From Ectothiorhodospira shaposhnikovii (GTDB taxonomy: Bacteria > Pseudomonadota > Gammaproteobacteria > Ectothiorhodospirales > Ectothiorhodospiraceae), in assembly GCF_022227765.1 (NCBI RefSeq), contig NZ_JAJMLZ010000005.1:62001-126000 (forward strand): 64,000 bases of DNA. Direction: 5' to 3'. Under the pieces are notes generated by a model. The model saw only the letters and a list, made by a program, of their open reading frames with translations. It had not been told where the DNA came from and ran no database searches. The position numbers were made by a program, and so were the translations under genes. Shown piece after piece: positions 8,440-18,427 of this stretch (its first letter is position 1; every line of letters starts with the position of its first letter).

Positions 8440-8916
8440 CCAGCCTGGCTTGAAATGCCCGCTCGGGCCATTCCATCCCCCCTCCCCTCATCCCCGACCC
8501 TTCTCCCCCAGAGGGAGAAGGGAGCATCCGTGGCCGAACCCAGGTTCATGCGTCATTCCCGCGCACACGGGAATCCAGACACTGACCCGCTGAATCCTTG
8601 ACTCCCGCTTTCGCGGGAGTGACGGCAAAGGACAAGCACTTGACGGCAAAAGACATGGGAGCGACGGCAAAGGACAAGCGCTTGAGCCGCCCCAAAACTG
8701 TGGACAAGACTGTGGATGTCATGTCGATACCCTGATCACCTTCAGGCGCCGACACCACGGCAGGAAACAGAGCAAAAAAATATAGCATTGATTTAAAAAG
8801 ACTAAACCACCCAACACTCAAAGACTTCCGACTGCGGGAAAGGCGATTCCGGGCCAAGGCCAACCATGGCAAGCCTGTGCATAACCGGCCCTGAAAATAA
8901 CAGGCGCGGACGAATC
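8440..8916. other. 477-base intergenic region with repeats, AT-rich patch and DnaA-box-like sites
   Basis: Contains an inverted-repeat element (8551-8624), a degenerate tandem array of the unit ACGGCAAAGGACAAGC (three copies between about 8621 and 8683), DnaA-box-like sites TGTGGACAA (8699-8707) and TGTGCATAA (8876-8884, exact to TTATNCACA read leftward), and an AT-rich patch around 8770-8805. No gene was seen. Confidence 0.55.
8551..8624. repeat. Small inverted-repeat element (dRS3/MITE-like)
   Basis: The ends are CGTCATTCCCGCG and CGCGGGAGTGACG, nearly perfect inverted copies. Each end also folds internally: ATTCCCG/CGGGAAT and ACTCCCGC/GCGGGAGT. A related copy lies at 28728-28798. The attcccg...cgggaat core resembles the dRS3-type repeats widespread in proteobacterial intergenic DNA. 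Confidence 0.65.
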
Positions 8917-10245
8917 TCAGATGATGGCGGGAATGCTGATGACCCGGTTTCGGCCCTGGCGCTTGGCCTGATACAGCGCCGAATCCGCACGCCGCAGCAG
9001 GTCATCGGGATACTGATCAGAAGCCTGACACTGTGTCAGGCCAAAGCTCGCCGTGACACCGAAGGTGGCATCCCTCGCACCGCTCAGCCGGATGGCCGCC
9101 ACATCCACCCGGATCTCCTCCCCCAACCAGAAAGCCTGGTCCAGCAAGGTATCCGGCAGGAAGATCACGAACTCCTCGCCCCCCAGACGGGCCGAGACAT
9201 CCGTGCGGCGCAAACGCGCTTTAAGGATGCCTGCGAAGGCGATCAGGACCTCATCGCCCTTGGCATGACCGTGCTGGTCGTTGATGGCCTTGAACTTATC
9301 CAGATCCACCATGATCACGCAGAACGGGGAGGCCGTCCTGCCGAACCGGTCCAACTCCCGGGATACCACGTCGAAAAAATAGCGCCGGTTGAACAGACCG
9401 GTCAGGGCATCGCGGATGCTCATTTCCCGCAGTTCCTGTTCCAGCTGCTTCTGGCGGGTGATGTCCATGACCAGACCATGCCAGAGGGTTCCCCCTTCAG
9501 GGGTCCGTTCCGGAGTGGACTGCCCGTGCAGCCAACGCACTTCACCATCCACGCAGACCCGATAATCAACGCTCCAGAACGTCTGGGTGCGTTCCGACGC
9601 TTCGACACTCTGCATCACCCGTTCGACGTCATCGGGATGAAAGACGTTCAGCAGCCGGTCCAGATCATTCTCCACATCCCCGGGATCGACACCAAAGAGA
9701 TCCCGCATCTGATGGCTGGCATAGGGTATGCAATAACGCCCGTCGGCACGGCGTTCAAACTGATAGATCATGCCTGGAGCCGCCTCGGCGATCTTGCGCA
9801 ATGTTTCTTCCACCTTCTGCTGGCGGGTGATATCCAGCGCGGCACCGGCAATGTGCATCAGCCGTCCCTCCTTGAAGACCTTGCGGCAGGTATCCTCGAC
9901 CCAGATGTAACTGCCTTCGTGGGTCATGATCCTGTAACGACGGTTAAGATCCCGGGTTGAATCCCCCTGCAGCCAGGTCTCGAATTGAGCCAGGGTGGGC
10001 GCCACGTCATCGGGATGTACGAGATGGAACCACCCCCCGGGGGCGGTGAGTTTCTCGTCATCAATGCGCAGGAACAGGCGTAGATTGGGTGAAATGTATT
10101 CGATGCGGTAAGGAGGGACGGCTTCGGTGTAATAAACCACGGCCGGAGACAGCCGGAGTATCTCGTCCAGCATCGCTGGGAGGCCGGAAGAATCCGTCGG
10201 TTTGCTGTCTTCGGCGTCGAACGAGCCGTTCACCGGGGTTGCCAA
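8917..10245 (-). CDS. PAS-PAS-GGEEF diguanylate cyclase, soluble
   Basis: A 442-residue cytoplasmic protein with no membrane segment. Two PAS domains of the PAS_3 type (HPDDVAPTLAQF near residue 80 and HPDDVERVMQSV near 205, each ending in a DITRQ motif) are followed by a GGDEF domain. The active site is GGEEF and the I-site RRTD sits five residues before it, so product-inhibited cyclic di-GMP synthesis is expected. The start is TTG (10245), with a weak GGTGGA upstream. It lies just after the LOV gene, convergent with it. Confidence 0.88.
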   Translation of the reverse strand: MATPVNGSFDAEDSKPTDSSGLPAMLDEILRLSPAVVYYTEAVPPYRIEYISPNLRLFLRIDDEKLTAPGGWFHLVHPDDVAPTLAQFETWLQGDSTRDLNRRYRIMTHEGSYIWVEDTCRKVFKEGRLMHIAGAALDITRQQKVEETLRKIAEAAPGMIYQFERRADGRYCIPYASHQMRDLFGVDPGDVENDLDRLLNVFHPDDVERVMQSVEASERTQTFWSVDYRVCVDGEVRWLHGQSTPERTPEGGTLWHGLVMDITRQKQLEQELREMSIRDALTGLFNRRYFFDVVSRELDRFGRTASPFCVIMVDLDKFKAINDQHGHAKGDEVLIAFAGILKARLRRTDVSARLGGEEFVIFLPDTLLDQAFWLGEEIRVDVAAIRLSGARDATFGVTASFGLTQCQASDQYPDDLLRRADSALYQAKRQGRNRVISIPAII

Positions 10246-10374
10246 GAGAGATCCACCTTAAGAGGGAACCACGAATCCACCTTAGCAGATTTGCCGACAT
10301 GGTAAGGCACATCCTGCGCCCTACCTGCCCCGCCCCTCACCGGTCAGGGGCGGAACAACCGCTTCGCCCGTGTC

Positions 10375-12045
10375 TCAGGCCCGGCGCAGCCAGGCCAGCA
10401 GCAGCATCCCCAGACCGGCGATGCCGGCCAGCCAGGCCGGCCAGGGCGCGCCCATCACCGCCGGCAACTCCGGCGCCAGGGTCAGCATCAGCACTCCGCT
10501 GATCAGCAGGCTGCCCCCGGCCACCGCCAGGATGGTGGCCCGGTTGCCCTCCCGGACTTCCGTCCGCAGGGCCTGGAACTGGGCCTTGTCCATGCCCCGC
10601 ACCCCCACGCCGCGGGCCTGAAGCCGCAGGGCCTCGTGGATCAGACCCGGCATGTCCGGGGCCTTTTCCAGGATCAGGGGCAGATTGCGCCGCAGACCCT
10701 TGACCAGGGCCCGCACCCCCACCTGCTCGTCCATCCAGCGCTGGATGAAGGGACGGGCGGTCTGCCACAGGTCCAGTTCCGGGTAGAGATCCCGACCCAT
10801 GCCTTCGATGTTCAGCAGGGTCTTTTCCAGCAACACCAGCTGGGGCTGGACCTCCATGTTGAATCGCCGGGCGGTCTGGAACAGGCGCACCAGCACGTAA
10901 CCGAAGGAGATGTCCTTGAGGGGCTTTTCGAAAATGGGTTCGCACACGGTGCGGATGGCCGCCTCCAGCTCCGTGATCCGCACATCCGGCGGCACCCAGC
11001 CGGACTCCACGTGCAGCTCCGCCACCCGGGCGTAGTCCCGATTGAAGAAGGCATAGAAATTCTCTGCCAGATAGCGCTGATCCGCCGGCGAGAGGGTGCC
11101 GACGATGCCGAAATCCACCGCCAGATAGCTGGGGTCCGCCGGATCGGAGACATCGATGAAGATGTTGCCCGGGTGCATGTCCGCATGGAAGAAATTGTGG
11201 CGGAATACCTGGGTGAAGAAGATCTCCACCCCCCGCTCAGCCAGCAGCTTCAGGTCCACCCCAAGGGCCTTGAGGGTGGCCACGTCGGACACCGGCACCC
11301 CCTGGATGCGCTCCATCACCATCACGTCCTTGCGGCAGTAGTCCCAGAACACCTCGGGCATGTAGAGGATATTGGAATTCTCGAAGTTGCGGCGGATCTG
11401 GGAGGCGTTGGCGGCCTCCCGCAGCAGGTCCAGCTCGTCCAGGATGGTCTGTTCGTACTCGGCCACCACCTCCACCGGTCGCAGCCGCTTGCCCTCGGGC
11501 CAGTAGCGCTCGGTCAGCTCGGCGATGACGTACATGAGTTCCACGTCCCGGCGGATGGCCTTCTCGATGTTGGGCCGCACCACCTTGACCACCACCCGGC
11601 GACCGTCATGCATGACCGCCCCATGGACCTGGGCGATGGAGGCGGAAGCCATCGGGGTCTCCTCAAAGGAGGCAAACAGGCTCTCGATGGGACGCCCCAG
11701 GGACTTCTCGATGATGGCCCGGGCCTGCTCGTTGGGGAACGGCGGCACCCGGTCCTGGAGCTTGGCCAGTTCCACCGCGATATCCTCGGGCAGCAGGTCC
11801 CGCCGGGTGGAAATCATCTGGCCGAACTTGATGAAGATGGGGCCGAGATCTTCCAGGGCCCGGCGAATCCGTTCGCCCCGTCCATAGGGTACGGTGCGGA
11901 ACCAGTTCCACGGACCCAGGTAGCGCAAGAAGCGCACGGAGCGCAGCAAACGGATCGTCAGCACCACGTCATCCAGCCCGTGGCGGATGAGGACACGATT
12001 GATGGTGATCAGTCGAAGCAACTGGGAAGGGTGCAGATGACGCAT
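10375..12045 (-). CDS. ubiB: Ubiquinone biosynthesis protein UbiB (ABC1/ADCK kinase-like ATPase)
   Basis: A 556-residue member of the atypical kinase family needed for ubiquinone synthesis. Visible are the KxGQ motif in FIKFGQMISTRRDLLP, the alanine-rich loop MASASIAQVHGAVM, the invariant Lys in VVVKVVRP, and HADMHPGNIF with VDFGIVG as catalytic and metal-binding loops. Two C-terminal membrane helices (about residues 500-550) anchor it to the inner membrane. It follows ubiJ by 18 bases; ubiE-ubiJ-ubiB is the standard gene order. Confidence 0.96.
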   Translation of the reverse strand: MRHLHPSQLLRLITINRVLIRHGLDDVVLTIRLLRSVRFLRYLGPWNWFRTVPYGRGERIRRALEDLGPIFIKFGQMISTRRDLLPEDIAVELAKLQDRVPPFPNEQARAIIEKSLGRPIESLFASFEETPMASASIAQVHGAVMHDGRRVVVKVVRPNIEKAIRRDVELMYVIAELTERYWPEGKRLRPVEVVAEYEQTILDELDLLREAANASQIRRNFENSNILYMPEVFWDYCRKDVMVMERIQGVPVSDVATLKALGVDLKLLAERGVEIFFTQVFRHNFFHADMHPGNIFIDVSDPADPSYLAVDFGIVGTLSPADQRYLAENFYAFFNRDYARVAELHVESGWVPPDVRITELEAAIRTVCEPIFEKPLKDISFGYVLVRLFQTARRFNMEVQPQLVLLEKTLLNIEGMGRDLYPELDLWQTARPFIQRWMDEQVGVRALVKGLRRNLPLILEKAPDMPGLIHEALRLQARGVGVRGMDKAQFQALRTEVREGNRATILAVAGGSLLISGVLMLTLAPELPAVMGAPWPAWLAGIAGLGMLLLAWLRRA

Positions 12046-12063
12046 CGAGAGTCCTGAATGTTC

Positions 12064-12690
12064 TTATCGCTGGGCCCGTTCCCGGGCTTGTTCCAGGCGC
12101 TGGATACGGGCCTGGAGGCGGTCTGCGTCGCTGCGCAGACGGTCCACCTCGTCCATGAAGACCTCCACCTCGCCCCGGGTGGGCAGGCTGCGGGTCTCTT
12201 CCTGCAGGTATTCCTTCACATCCAGGCGCAGGGATTCACGGCTGCGTTGCAGCCAGGCCGACAGGCCTCGCCAGGCCTCACCGGCACGATGGGCCACCAG
12301 ATCACCGGTGAGGCCGGCCAGCAGTTCTTCCCAGTCCAGATCCACCTGCCGCAGCAGGTCGCTGAAAAGGCGGGCCAGCTGAGGGTCGCCGATCACGCCG
12401 ACCCCTTCCGGCAACCGGGCGCCGGGCTCCCCCGCCATCAGGCTCGCCAGGGTGGCGGGGGCACCGCTGATGGTCACTCCCGGCTCGCCGTCATACTGCC
12501 CCAGCACCTGCAGGTAGTCCTGCGCCGGCACGAAATACAGACACAGATCCACGCCGGTGACCTGCAGCGCCACCACGCCGCCCCGCAGGGCCGCCAGGCG
12601 CTCCCCGCTGTCGGGGTCCAGCGCCAGGTAACGACGGATGGCCTGCTCCAGCAGGGCCGTGACCAGGGTGGGCGGTGTAGGCATGGGCAT
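12064..12690 (-). CDS. ubiJ: Ubiquinone biosynthesis accessory factor UbiJ (SCP2 domain)
   Basis: A 208-residue protein with an N-terminal SCP2 lipid-binding domain (about 15-115) and a C-terminal coiled coil (VDRLRSDADRLQARIQRLEQARERAQR). UbiJ with UbiK organises the soluble Ubi complex and carries the hydrophobic ubiquinone intermediates. It sits between ubiE and ubiB, as in E. coli, and this position supports the assignment as much as the sequence does. Confidence 0.92.
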   Translation of the reverse strand: MPMPTPPTLVTALLEQAIRRYLALDPDSGERLAALRGGVVALQVTGVDLCLYFVPAQDYLQVLGQYDGEPGVTISGAPATLASLMAGEPGARLPEGVGVIGDPQLARLFSDLLRQVDLDWEELLAGLTGDLVAHRAGEAWRGLSAWLQRSRESLRLDVKEYLQEETRSLPTRGEVEVFMDEVDRLRSDADRLQARIQRLEQARERAQR

Positions 12691-12716
12691 CTCTCCCGTG
12701 GGGCAGGCCCGCGGCG

Positions 12717-13466
12717 CTAGAGCTTGTAGCCCTTGTGCAGCGCCACGATGCCGCCGGTCAGATTGTGGTAGTCGCAGCGCTCGAAACCGGCCGTCTGCAT
12801 CATCTGCTTGAGGGTTTCCTGGTCCGGGTGCATGCGGATGCTCTCCGCCAGATAGCGGTAGCTGTCCGCGTCTCCCGCCACCACCTTGCCCATCAGCGGC
12901 AGGGCCTTGAAGCTGTAGACATCGTAGACCGACTGCAGGGGCTTGCTGGTGGGCTGGGAGAACTCCAGCACCAGCAGCTTGCCGCCGGGACGCAGCACCC
13001 GCAGCATGGAACGCAGGGCGGCGTTCTTGTCGGTGACGTTGCGCAGGCCGAAGGCAATGGTGATGAGATCAAAATAGTCGTCCGGATAGGGCAGGCATTC
13101 CGCGTTGCCCTGGACGTAGTTGATGTTGCCCACCAACCCCTCGTCGATCAGCCGGGCGCGGCCGCAGGCGAGCATGGAGGCGTTGATGTCGCACAGCACC
13201 ACCTGACCGGTGGGACCGACGATGCGGGAAAAACGGGAGGTCAGGTCGCCGGTGCCGCCGGCCAGGTCCAGGATCTTCTGACCGGGACGCGCCGCGGCCA
13301 CCTCGATGGTGAACCGCTTCCAGATCCGGTGAATCCCCATGGACATGAGGTCGTTCATGACGTCGTACCGGCTGGCCACGGAATGGAACACCTGCCCCAC
13401 CCGTTTGACCTTGTCCTGCACCGGCACCTGTTCGTAGCCGAAATCAGTGGTTTTGTCGTCGGACAT
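12717..13466 (-). CDS. ubiE: Ubiquinone/menaquinone C-methyltransferase UbiE
   Basis: A 249-residue class I SAM methyltransferase adding the C2 methyl group in ubiquinone synthesis. Signatures: [20 protein letters not shown], the SAM loop [12 protein letters not shown], and [14 protein letters not shown] with LKPGG-like [14 protein letters not shown]. Start ATG 13466 ([14 protein letters not shown]) gives the normal family length. It heads the ubiE-ubiJ-ubiB run, downstream of the DUF971 gene by 14 bases. Confidence 0.97.
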   Translation of the reverse strand: MSDDKTTDFGYEQVPVQDKVKRVGQVFHSVASRYDVMNDLMSMGIHRIWKRFTIEVAAARPGQKILDLAGGTGDLTSRFSRIVGPTGQVVLCDINASMLACGRARLIDEGLVGNINYVQGNAECLPYPDDYFDLITIAFGLRNVTDKNAALRSMLRVLRPGGKLLVLEFSQPTSKPLQSVYDVYSFKALPLMGKVVAGDADSYRYLAESIRMHPDQETLKQMMQTAGFERCDYHNLTGGIVALHKGYKL

Positions 13467-13480
13467 GCATGCTCCAGTTA

Positions 13481-13837
13481 TCAGCCCTGGCGCTGGTGGC
13501 CGGCGGCCTCCAGTCGCTCCAGATAGGTTTGCCACAGCCGGGCCTGATCGACGCCCAACCGGTAAAGATATTCCCAATCGTAGATGCCGGTATCGTGCCC
13601 ATCGGAGAACACCAGCTTGATGCCGTAGTTGCCCACCGGCTCGATGCCGGTGATGGTCACGGCTTCCTTGCCCACCTGCAGCACTTCCTGGCCGGGACCA
13701 TGGCCGGTCACCTCGGCGGAAGGGGAGTAAACCCGCAGGAATTCGCAGCTGAGCCGGTGGCTCTCACCGTCGGCGTAGACCATTTCCAGCATCCGCGCCT
13801 GACGGTGCAGGCGGATGTCGGTGGGGCGATGTTTCAC
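13481..13837 (-). CDS. DUF971 protein (gamma-butyrobetaine hydroxylase N-terminal-like)
   Basis: A 118-residue stand-alone DUF971 domain: [62 protein letters not shown]. The domain resembles the N-terminal part of gamma-butyrobetaine hydroxylase and appears as a separate protein between hslU and ubiE in many proteobacteria. Its function is not known; a link to Fe-S or ubiquinone metabolism has been proposed from context only. Confidence 0.92.
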   Translation of the reverse strand: MKHRPTDIRLHRQARMLEMVYADGESHRLSCEFLRVYSPSAEVTGHGPGQEVLQVGKEAVTITGIEPVGNYGIKLVFSDGHDTGIYDWEYLYRLGVDQARLWQTYLERLEAAGHQRQG

Positions 13838-13858
13838 GGCACGTTCCTCCCGCGGGGT

Positions 13859-15199
13859 TCACAGGATGTAGCGGCTCAGATCCTCGTCCTGCACCAGTTC
13901 GCCCAGACGCTCGCTCACATAGGCGGCATCGATGACCAGGGGGCTGCTGCAGTCGGGGGCCTCGTAGGAGATCTTCTCCAGCACCCGCTCCATGACCGTA
14001 TGCAGGCGCCGGGCACCGATGTTCTCGGTACGCTCGTTCACCTGGAAGGCGATCTCGCCCAGACGGCGCACACCGTCCTCGGTGAATTCCACGGTAACGC
14101 CCTCGGTGGCCAGCAGGGCCGCATACTGTTCGGTGAGGGAGGCACGGGGTTCGGTGAGGATGCGCACGAAATCCTCGGCGGTGAGGGCCTCCAGTTCCAC
14201 CCGGATGGGCAAACGACCCTGCAGTTCCGGGATCAGATCCGAGGGCTTGGCCAGGTGGAAGGCACCGGAAGCGATGAACAGGATGTGGTCGGTATGCACG
14301 GAGCCGAACTTGGTGGAGACGGTGCAACCTTCCACCAAGGGCAACAGATCCCGCTGCACCCCTTCCCGGGAGACGTCGGCGCCGCTGTATTCACCGCGAC
14401 GAACCACCTTGTCGATCTCATCGAGGAAGACGATGCCGTTCTGCTCCACATGGGAGACGGCCCGCAGCTTGATGTCGTCCTCGTTCACCAGGCGGGCGGC
14501 CTCCTCGTCGGTGATCAGCTTGAAGGCCTCGGCGATCTTCAACTTGCGGGTGCGGGTACGCTGCCCGCCCAGGTTCTGGAACAGACCCTGCAGCTGACTG
14601 GCCATGTCCTCCATCCCCGGCGGGGTCATGATCTCCACGCCCGGCGGCAGGGCCTGAACCTGGATCTCGATCTCCTTGTCATCCAGCTTGCCTTCCCGCA
14701 GGCGCTTGCGGAATTTCTGCCGGGTCTCGGAATCGGCGCCCCGGGACGGGGTATCGTCGGCCATGAAGCCGCCGCTGCCGCGCGGCGGCGGCAGCAGGGC
14801 ATCCAGGATGCGTTCCTCGGCGGCCTCCTCGGCCCGGTGGCGCATCTTGTCCATCTCCTGCTCCCGCAGCATCTTGACGGCGGCATCCACCAGATCCCGG
14901 ATGATGGATTCCACGTCCCGGCCCACATAGCCCACCTCGGTGAACTTGGTGGCCTCCACCTTGATAAAGGGGGCATTGGCCAGGCGAGCCAGGCGGCGGG
15001 CGATCTCGGTCTTGCCCACGCCGGTGGGGCCGATCATGAGGATGTTCTTGGGCGTGACCTCGCGGGCCAGGGCCGCGGGCAACTGCTGGCGGCGCCAGCG
15101 GTTGCGCAGGGCAATGGCCACCGCCTTCTTGGCGGCATCCTGACCGACGATGAAACGGTCCAGCTCCTGAACGATTTCGCGGGGAGTCATTTCAGTCAT
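13859..15199 (-). CDS. hslU: ATP-dependent protease ATPase subunit HslU
   Basis: A 446-residue AAA+ unfoldase that forms a hexamer on the HslV peptidase. N-terminal [17 protein letters not shown], Walker [10 protein letters not shown] (57-65), pore motif GYVGRD, Walker B IVFLDEID, the insertion I-domain (about 110-240) and the C-terminal tail DEDLSRYIL that docks into HslV. It follows hslV by 45 bases on the same transcript. Confidence 0.98.
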   Translation of the reverse strand: MTEMTPREIVQELDRFIVGQDAAKKAVAIALRNRWRRQQLPAALAREVTPKNILMIGPTGVGKTEIARRLARLANAPFIKVEATKFTEVGYVGRDVESIIRDLVDAAVKMLREQEMDKMRHRAEEAAEERILDALLPPPRGSGGFMADDTPSRGADSETRQKFRKRLREGKLDDKEIEIQVQALPPGVEIMTPPGMEDMASQLQGLFQNLGGQRTRTRKLKIAEAFKLITDEEAARLVNEDDIKLRAVSHVEQNGIVFLDEIDKVVRRGEYSGADVSREGVQRDLLPLVEGCTVSTKFGSVHTDHILFIASGAFHLAKPSDLIPELQGRLPIRVELEALTAEDFVRILTEPRASLTEQYAALLATEGVTVEFTEDGVRRLGEIAFQVNERTENIGARRLHTVMERVLEKISYEAPDCSSPLVIDAAYVSERLGELVQDEDLSRYIL

Positions 15200-15244
15200 G
15201 GCACATCTCTTTACGCTGACACGGGGGGCTGCGATCCACCGGGA

Positions 15245-15778
15245 TCACAGTTCCTCGATGGTCAGGTGATGATTGGTGTAGATGCAGATGTCGGCGGCGA
15301 TGTTGAGGGATTTTTCGGTGATCTCCCGAGCCGACAACTCGGTGTTCTCGTACAGGGCACGGGCGGCGGACTGGGCGAATGGACCGCCGGAGCCGATGGC
15401 GATGATGCCGTCTTCCGGCTCGATCACGTCACCGTTGCCGGAAATGATCAGGGAGTTGTCCTTGTCGGCCACCGCCAGCAGGGCCTCCAGGCGGCGCAGG
15501 GAACGTTCGGTGCGCCAGTCCTTGGCCAGTTCCACGGCGGCACGCAGCAGGTTGCCGCTGTATTTTTCCAGCTTGCCCTCGAAGCGCTCGAACAGGGTGA
15601 AGGCATCGGCGGTGCCCCCGGCAAAACCGGCCACCACCCGATCATGGTGCAGACGCCGGACCTTGCGGGCATTGCCCTTCATGATGGTATTGCCCAGAGA
15701 AACCTGCCCGTCCCCACCGAGGGCGACCTGCCCGTTGCGGCGCACGGAGACGATGGTGGTACCACGGAACTGTTCCAA
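15245..15778 (-). CDS. hslV: ATP-dependent protease peptidase subunit HslV
   Basis: A threonine peptidase of the proteasome fold forming a double hexamer with HslU. The mature N-terminal nucleophile is the first Thr of [10 protein letters not shown], with downstream [21 protein letters not shown] at 15793 would open the frame earlier, but AGGAG overlaps that codon and is correctly spaced (8 bases) for the TTG at 15778, giving a propeptide MEQFRG as in relatives. The TTG start is therefore preferred (177 residues). Confidence 0.95.
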   Translation of the reverse strand: MEQFRGTTIVSVRRNGQVALGGDGQVSLGNTIMKGNARKVRRLHHDRVVAGFAGGTADAFTLFERFEGKLEKYSGNLLRAAVELAKDWRTERSLRRLEALLAVADKDNSLIISGNGDVIEPEDGIIAIGSGGPFAQSAARALYENTELSAREITEKSLNIAADICIYTNHHLTIEEL

Positions 15779-15856
15779 GGGGAGACTCCTCACGTCTTGA
15801 TGCCGACGACTGAGGGGGCATTGTAACGGAACTGGGGCACGAGGGGAGAAGGGCGG

Positions 15857-16783
15857 TCAGGAGTTTTGCTTTTGCCGCCGCGCTCGGGGATGGGCGGCAT
15901 CATAGACCCGGGCCAGGTGCTGGTAATCCAGATGGGTATAGATCTGCGTGGTACCGATGTCCGCATGCCCCAGCAGTTCCTGCACCGCGCGCAGATCCTG
16001 GGACGATTCCAGGATGTGGCTGGCAAAGGAATGGCGCAGCAGGTGGGGGTGCACATGCCGCTCCAGTCCCTGGCTCAGGGCGCGGCGTGCCATCCGCTGC
16101 TGGATGGTACGGGGCGTCAGGCGCCGTCCATGACGGGCCACGAACAGGGCCGGTTCGTCCACCGCGGCCCACTGGGAGCGCACCCGCAACCAGGCCGCCA
16201 ACGCCTCCCGCGCCTTGCGGCCCACCGGAACCTGGCGCACCTTGCGGCCCTTGCCCAGCACCCGCACCATGCCATCCTCCAGGTCCAGTTGGGTACAGTC
16301 CAGGGCGGTCAATTCCGACAGGCGCAGCCCCGAGGAATAGAACAGCTCAAGCACCGCCCGGTCACGCACCGCCGGCAGGCTGTCGCCGGGAATCTCCAGC
16401 AATCGCCCCACCTCCTCCACATCCAGCACTTCGGGCAACTTGCGGGGGGTCTTGGGCGCCCTCACCCCCTGGGCCGGATTGGCCCCCACCACGCCCTCGC
16501 GGATGAGGAAATTGAAAAATCCCCGCACGGCGGACAGCAGACGTTGCAGACTGCGCCCGGAGGCACCGGCCCGGTGACGGGCCGCCACCAGGGCGCGAAT
16601 GTCATGGACGGTCACGCGGGACCAGTCCGGCTCGGCACCGGGGAGCAGGACATGACCGCGCAGGGCAATCAGGTCCCGCCGGTAATTGCTCACCGTATGG
16701 GGAGAGCAGGCCCGCTCACGGGCCAGATGGTTCAGATAGGCCTGGATGCGGCCATCCATGGGAGCGGTATCGGGCGTGTTCAT
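15857..16783 (-). CDS. xerC: Tyrosine recombinase XerC
   Basis: A 308-residue site-specific recombinase that with XerD resolves chromosome dimers at dif. N-terminal SAM-like core-binding domain (about 12-95), then the catalytic domain with Arg in SSGLRLSELTALD, HPHLLRHSFASHILE and the Tyr nucleophile in TTQIYTHLDYQHLARVYDAAHPRA. The start overlaps the DUF484 stop by four bases (ATGA), so the two are translationally coupled; dapF-DUF484-xerC is the conserved order. Confidence 0.97.
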   Translation of the reverse strand: MNTPDTAPMDGRIQAYLNHLARERACSPHTVSNYRRDLIALRGHVLLPGAEPDWSRVTVHDIRALVAARHRAGASGRSLQRLLSAVRGFFNFLIREGVVGANPAQGVRAPKTPRKLPEVLDVEEVGRLLEIPGDSLPAVRDRAVLELFYSSGLRLSELTALDCTQLDLEDGMVRVLGKGRKVRQVPVGRKAREALAAWLRVRSQWAAVDEPALFVARHGRRLTPRTIQQRMARRALSQGLERHVHPHLLRHSFASHILESSQDLRAVQELLGHADIGTTQIYTHLDYQHLARVYDAAHPRARRQKQNS

Positions 16784-17478
16784 CCCGCGGCCAGACGATG
16801 ACCCACCGCGTGGGAGAGGATCTCGCCCAGATAATCCAGGAACAGGGTACCCATGCCGGGATGGAAACGGGCGCCATCCCGGCTGCCCAGCCCCAGCACC
16901 CCCAGGGGACGGGTCCCTTCCAGCAGGGGTACGGCAACGGCGGAATGCAGCGACTTGCCCTCGTCCTCGGGGAACAGTGCCTTGAACTGGACGGCGGACA
17001 GCCGTCCGCACAGGGGACGACGGGTTTCGAAGAGCTTGTCGAAACTGCGCATGGCCGGGTCATCGGGGGCGGTGAAGTGAAGGCCCCTTTGCGGATCTCC
17101 GCACAGGCGCACCACCACCGCGTCGGCCCGGAATTCGTTGCGCAACTGTTCCTGAGTGGTGGCCAGCACCGCATCCAGGCTGTCCGCCTCCATCAGCCCC
17201 AGGGCCAGCTGATGCAGGCGCTGGCTCAGGCGCTCGTTCTCCCGCGCCACCTGCACCAGATCCATCAGCTTGCGCTCCAGACCCCGGTTGCGTTCCCGCA
17301 GGAGCCCGATCTGACGCTCGATCAGGGACACCGCGTCACCGCAGGGATGGGGCACCCGCATCACCTCCAGCAGGGGAAGATGACGTTCGAAGAAATCGGG
17401 ATGGGCTCGCAGGTAGGATTCCACGGCCGTTTCGGAGAGGGTCTCGTCCGCGAGAGCCCCCTTGTCGGATATGCTCAT
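16780..17478 (-). CDS. DUF484 family GAF-like protein
   Basis: A 232-residue protein: a short N-terminal helix pair ([27 protein letters not shown]), a coiled coil ([28 protein letters not shown]) and a GAF-like C-terminal domain (ALLFPEDEG region, [21 protein letters not shown]). This is the yigA/DUF484 family, always found between dapF and xerC, with no known activity. It overlaps both neighbours by ATGA. Confidence 0.92.
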   Translation of the reverse strand: MSISDKGALADETLSETAVESYLRAHPDFFERHLPLLEVMRVPHPCGDAVSLIERQIGLLRERNRGLERKLMDLVQVARENERLSQRLHQLALGLMEADSLDAVLATTQEQLRNEFRADAVVVRLCGDPQRGLHFTAPDDPAMRSFDKLFETRRPLCGRLSAVQFKALFPEDEGKSLHSAVAVPLLEGTRPLGVLGLGSRDGARFHPGMGTLFLDYLGEILSHAVGHRLAAG

Positions 17479-18311
17479 AGTTCGATGGTCCCCGTAAAGA
17501 CCGAGGTGGCGGGACCGGTCATGAAGACCGGGTCGTCTTCGCGACCCGCCCACTGTATCACAAGCCGGCCACCCGGCAGATCCACGTTCACCCGGTCTTC
17601 CAGCAGCCCCTGAATCCGGCCGGCGACGACGGCGGCGCAGGCCCCCGTGCCACAAGCCAGGGTCTCGCCGGCACCGCGCTCATAGACCCGCAGACGGATA
17701 TGAGTGGGAGACACCACCTCCATGAAACCGGCGTTCACCCGCCGGGGAAAACGGGGATGCCCCTCGATGGCCGGCCCCAGCCGGGCCACCTCGGCAGTCT
17801 GCACGTTATCCACCCGCAGCACCGCATGGGGGTTGCCCATGGAGACGGCACCGATTTCCAGGGCCTGATCATTCACCATCAGGGTGTACCAGGGTGCCGC
17901 CTTGTCGGCCTCGAAAGGGATCTCCCAGGGGGTCAGCCGGGGCGGACCCATGTCGACGGTCACCTGCCCGTCCGCCTCCACCTGCAGGGTGATGAGTCCG
18001 GCGGCGGTTTCCACGGGGATCCGGGTCTCTCCGGTCAACCCCTGATCCCGGACGAACACGGCAAAGCAGCGGGCGCCGTTGCCGCACTGCTCCACCTCGT
18101 TGCCGTCGGCATTGAAGATGCGATAGCGAAAGGCCGCCCGGGACGGATCGGTGGGCGGCTCCACCATGAGCACCTGATCGCAGCCGACCCCCAGGCGCCG
18201 ATGGGCCAGGAACCGGACGTGGTCCGGGGTGAGACGGACCTGGCGACGCACGCCGTCGATGACGACGAAGTCGTTGCCCAGGCCGTGCATTTTCGTGAAT
18301 CGGATCATCAT
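17475..18311 (-). CDS. dapF: Diaminopimelate epimerase
   Basis: A 278-residue cofactor-independent epimerase turning LL- into meso-diaminopimelate for lysine and peptidoglycan. Both catalytic cysteines are seen, in [11 protein letters not shown] and [10 protein letters not shown], and the N-terminus is [16 protein letters not shown]. Two ATG codons stand in tandem (18311 and 18308); either could be used. The stop overlaps the DUF484 start. lysA and lptM, its usual neighbours, are at 34.6-36.0 kb instead. Confidence 0.97.
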   Translation of the reverse strand: MMIRFTKMHGLGNDFVVIDGVRRQVRLTPDHVRFLAHRRLGVGCDQVLMVEPPTDPSRAAFRYRIFNADGNEVEQCGNGARCFAVFVRDQGLTGETRIPVETAAGLITLQVEADGQVTVDMGPPRLTPWEIPFEADKAAPWYTLMVNDQALEIGAVSMGNPHAVLRVDNVQTAEVARLGPAIEGHPRFPRRVNAGFMEVVSPTHIRLRVYERGAGETLACGTGACAAVVAGRIQGLLEDRVNVDLPGGRLVIQWAGREDDPVFMTGPATSVFTGTIEL

Positions 18312-18427
18312 GGCAGGGAGATTAAAGGCTTGGCGGGCTGCTGGGAAGCACTTGAGCAGGGCAAAAAGATGACGACCGCGCCCAATTTTGTCACCCTGTG
18401 AACAGGCCCCGACCAAGGGAGCATCCC

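Noticed and set aside
10636-12057. 473-codon + strand open frame
   Set aside because: Antisense to ubiB.
13469-15826. 785-codon open frame on the + strand
   Set aside because: It runs antisense to dapF-side genes ubiE, DUF971, hslU and hslV, all strongly identified on the other strand; its His/Gly/Gln-rich composition is typical of antisense frames in GC-rich DNA.
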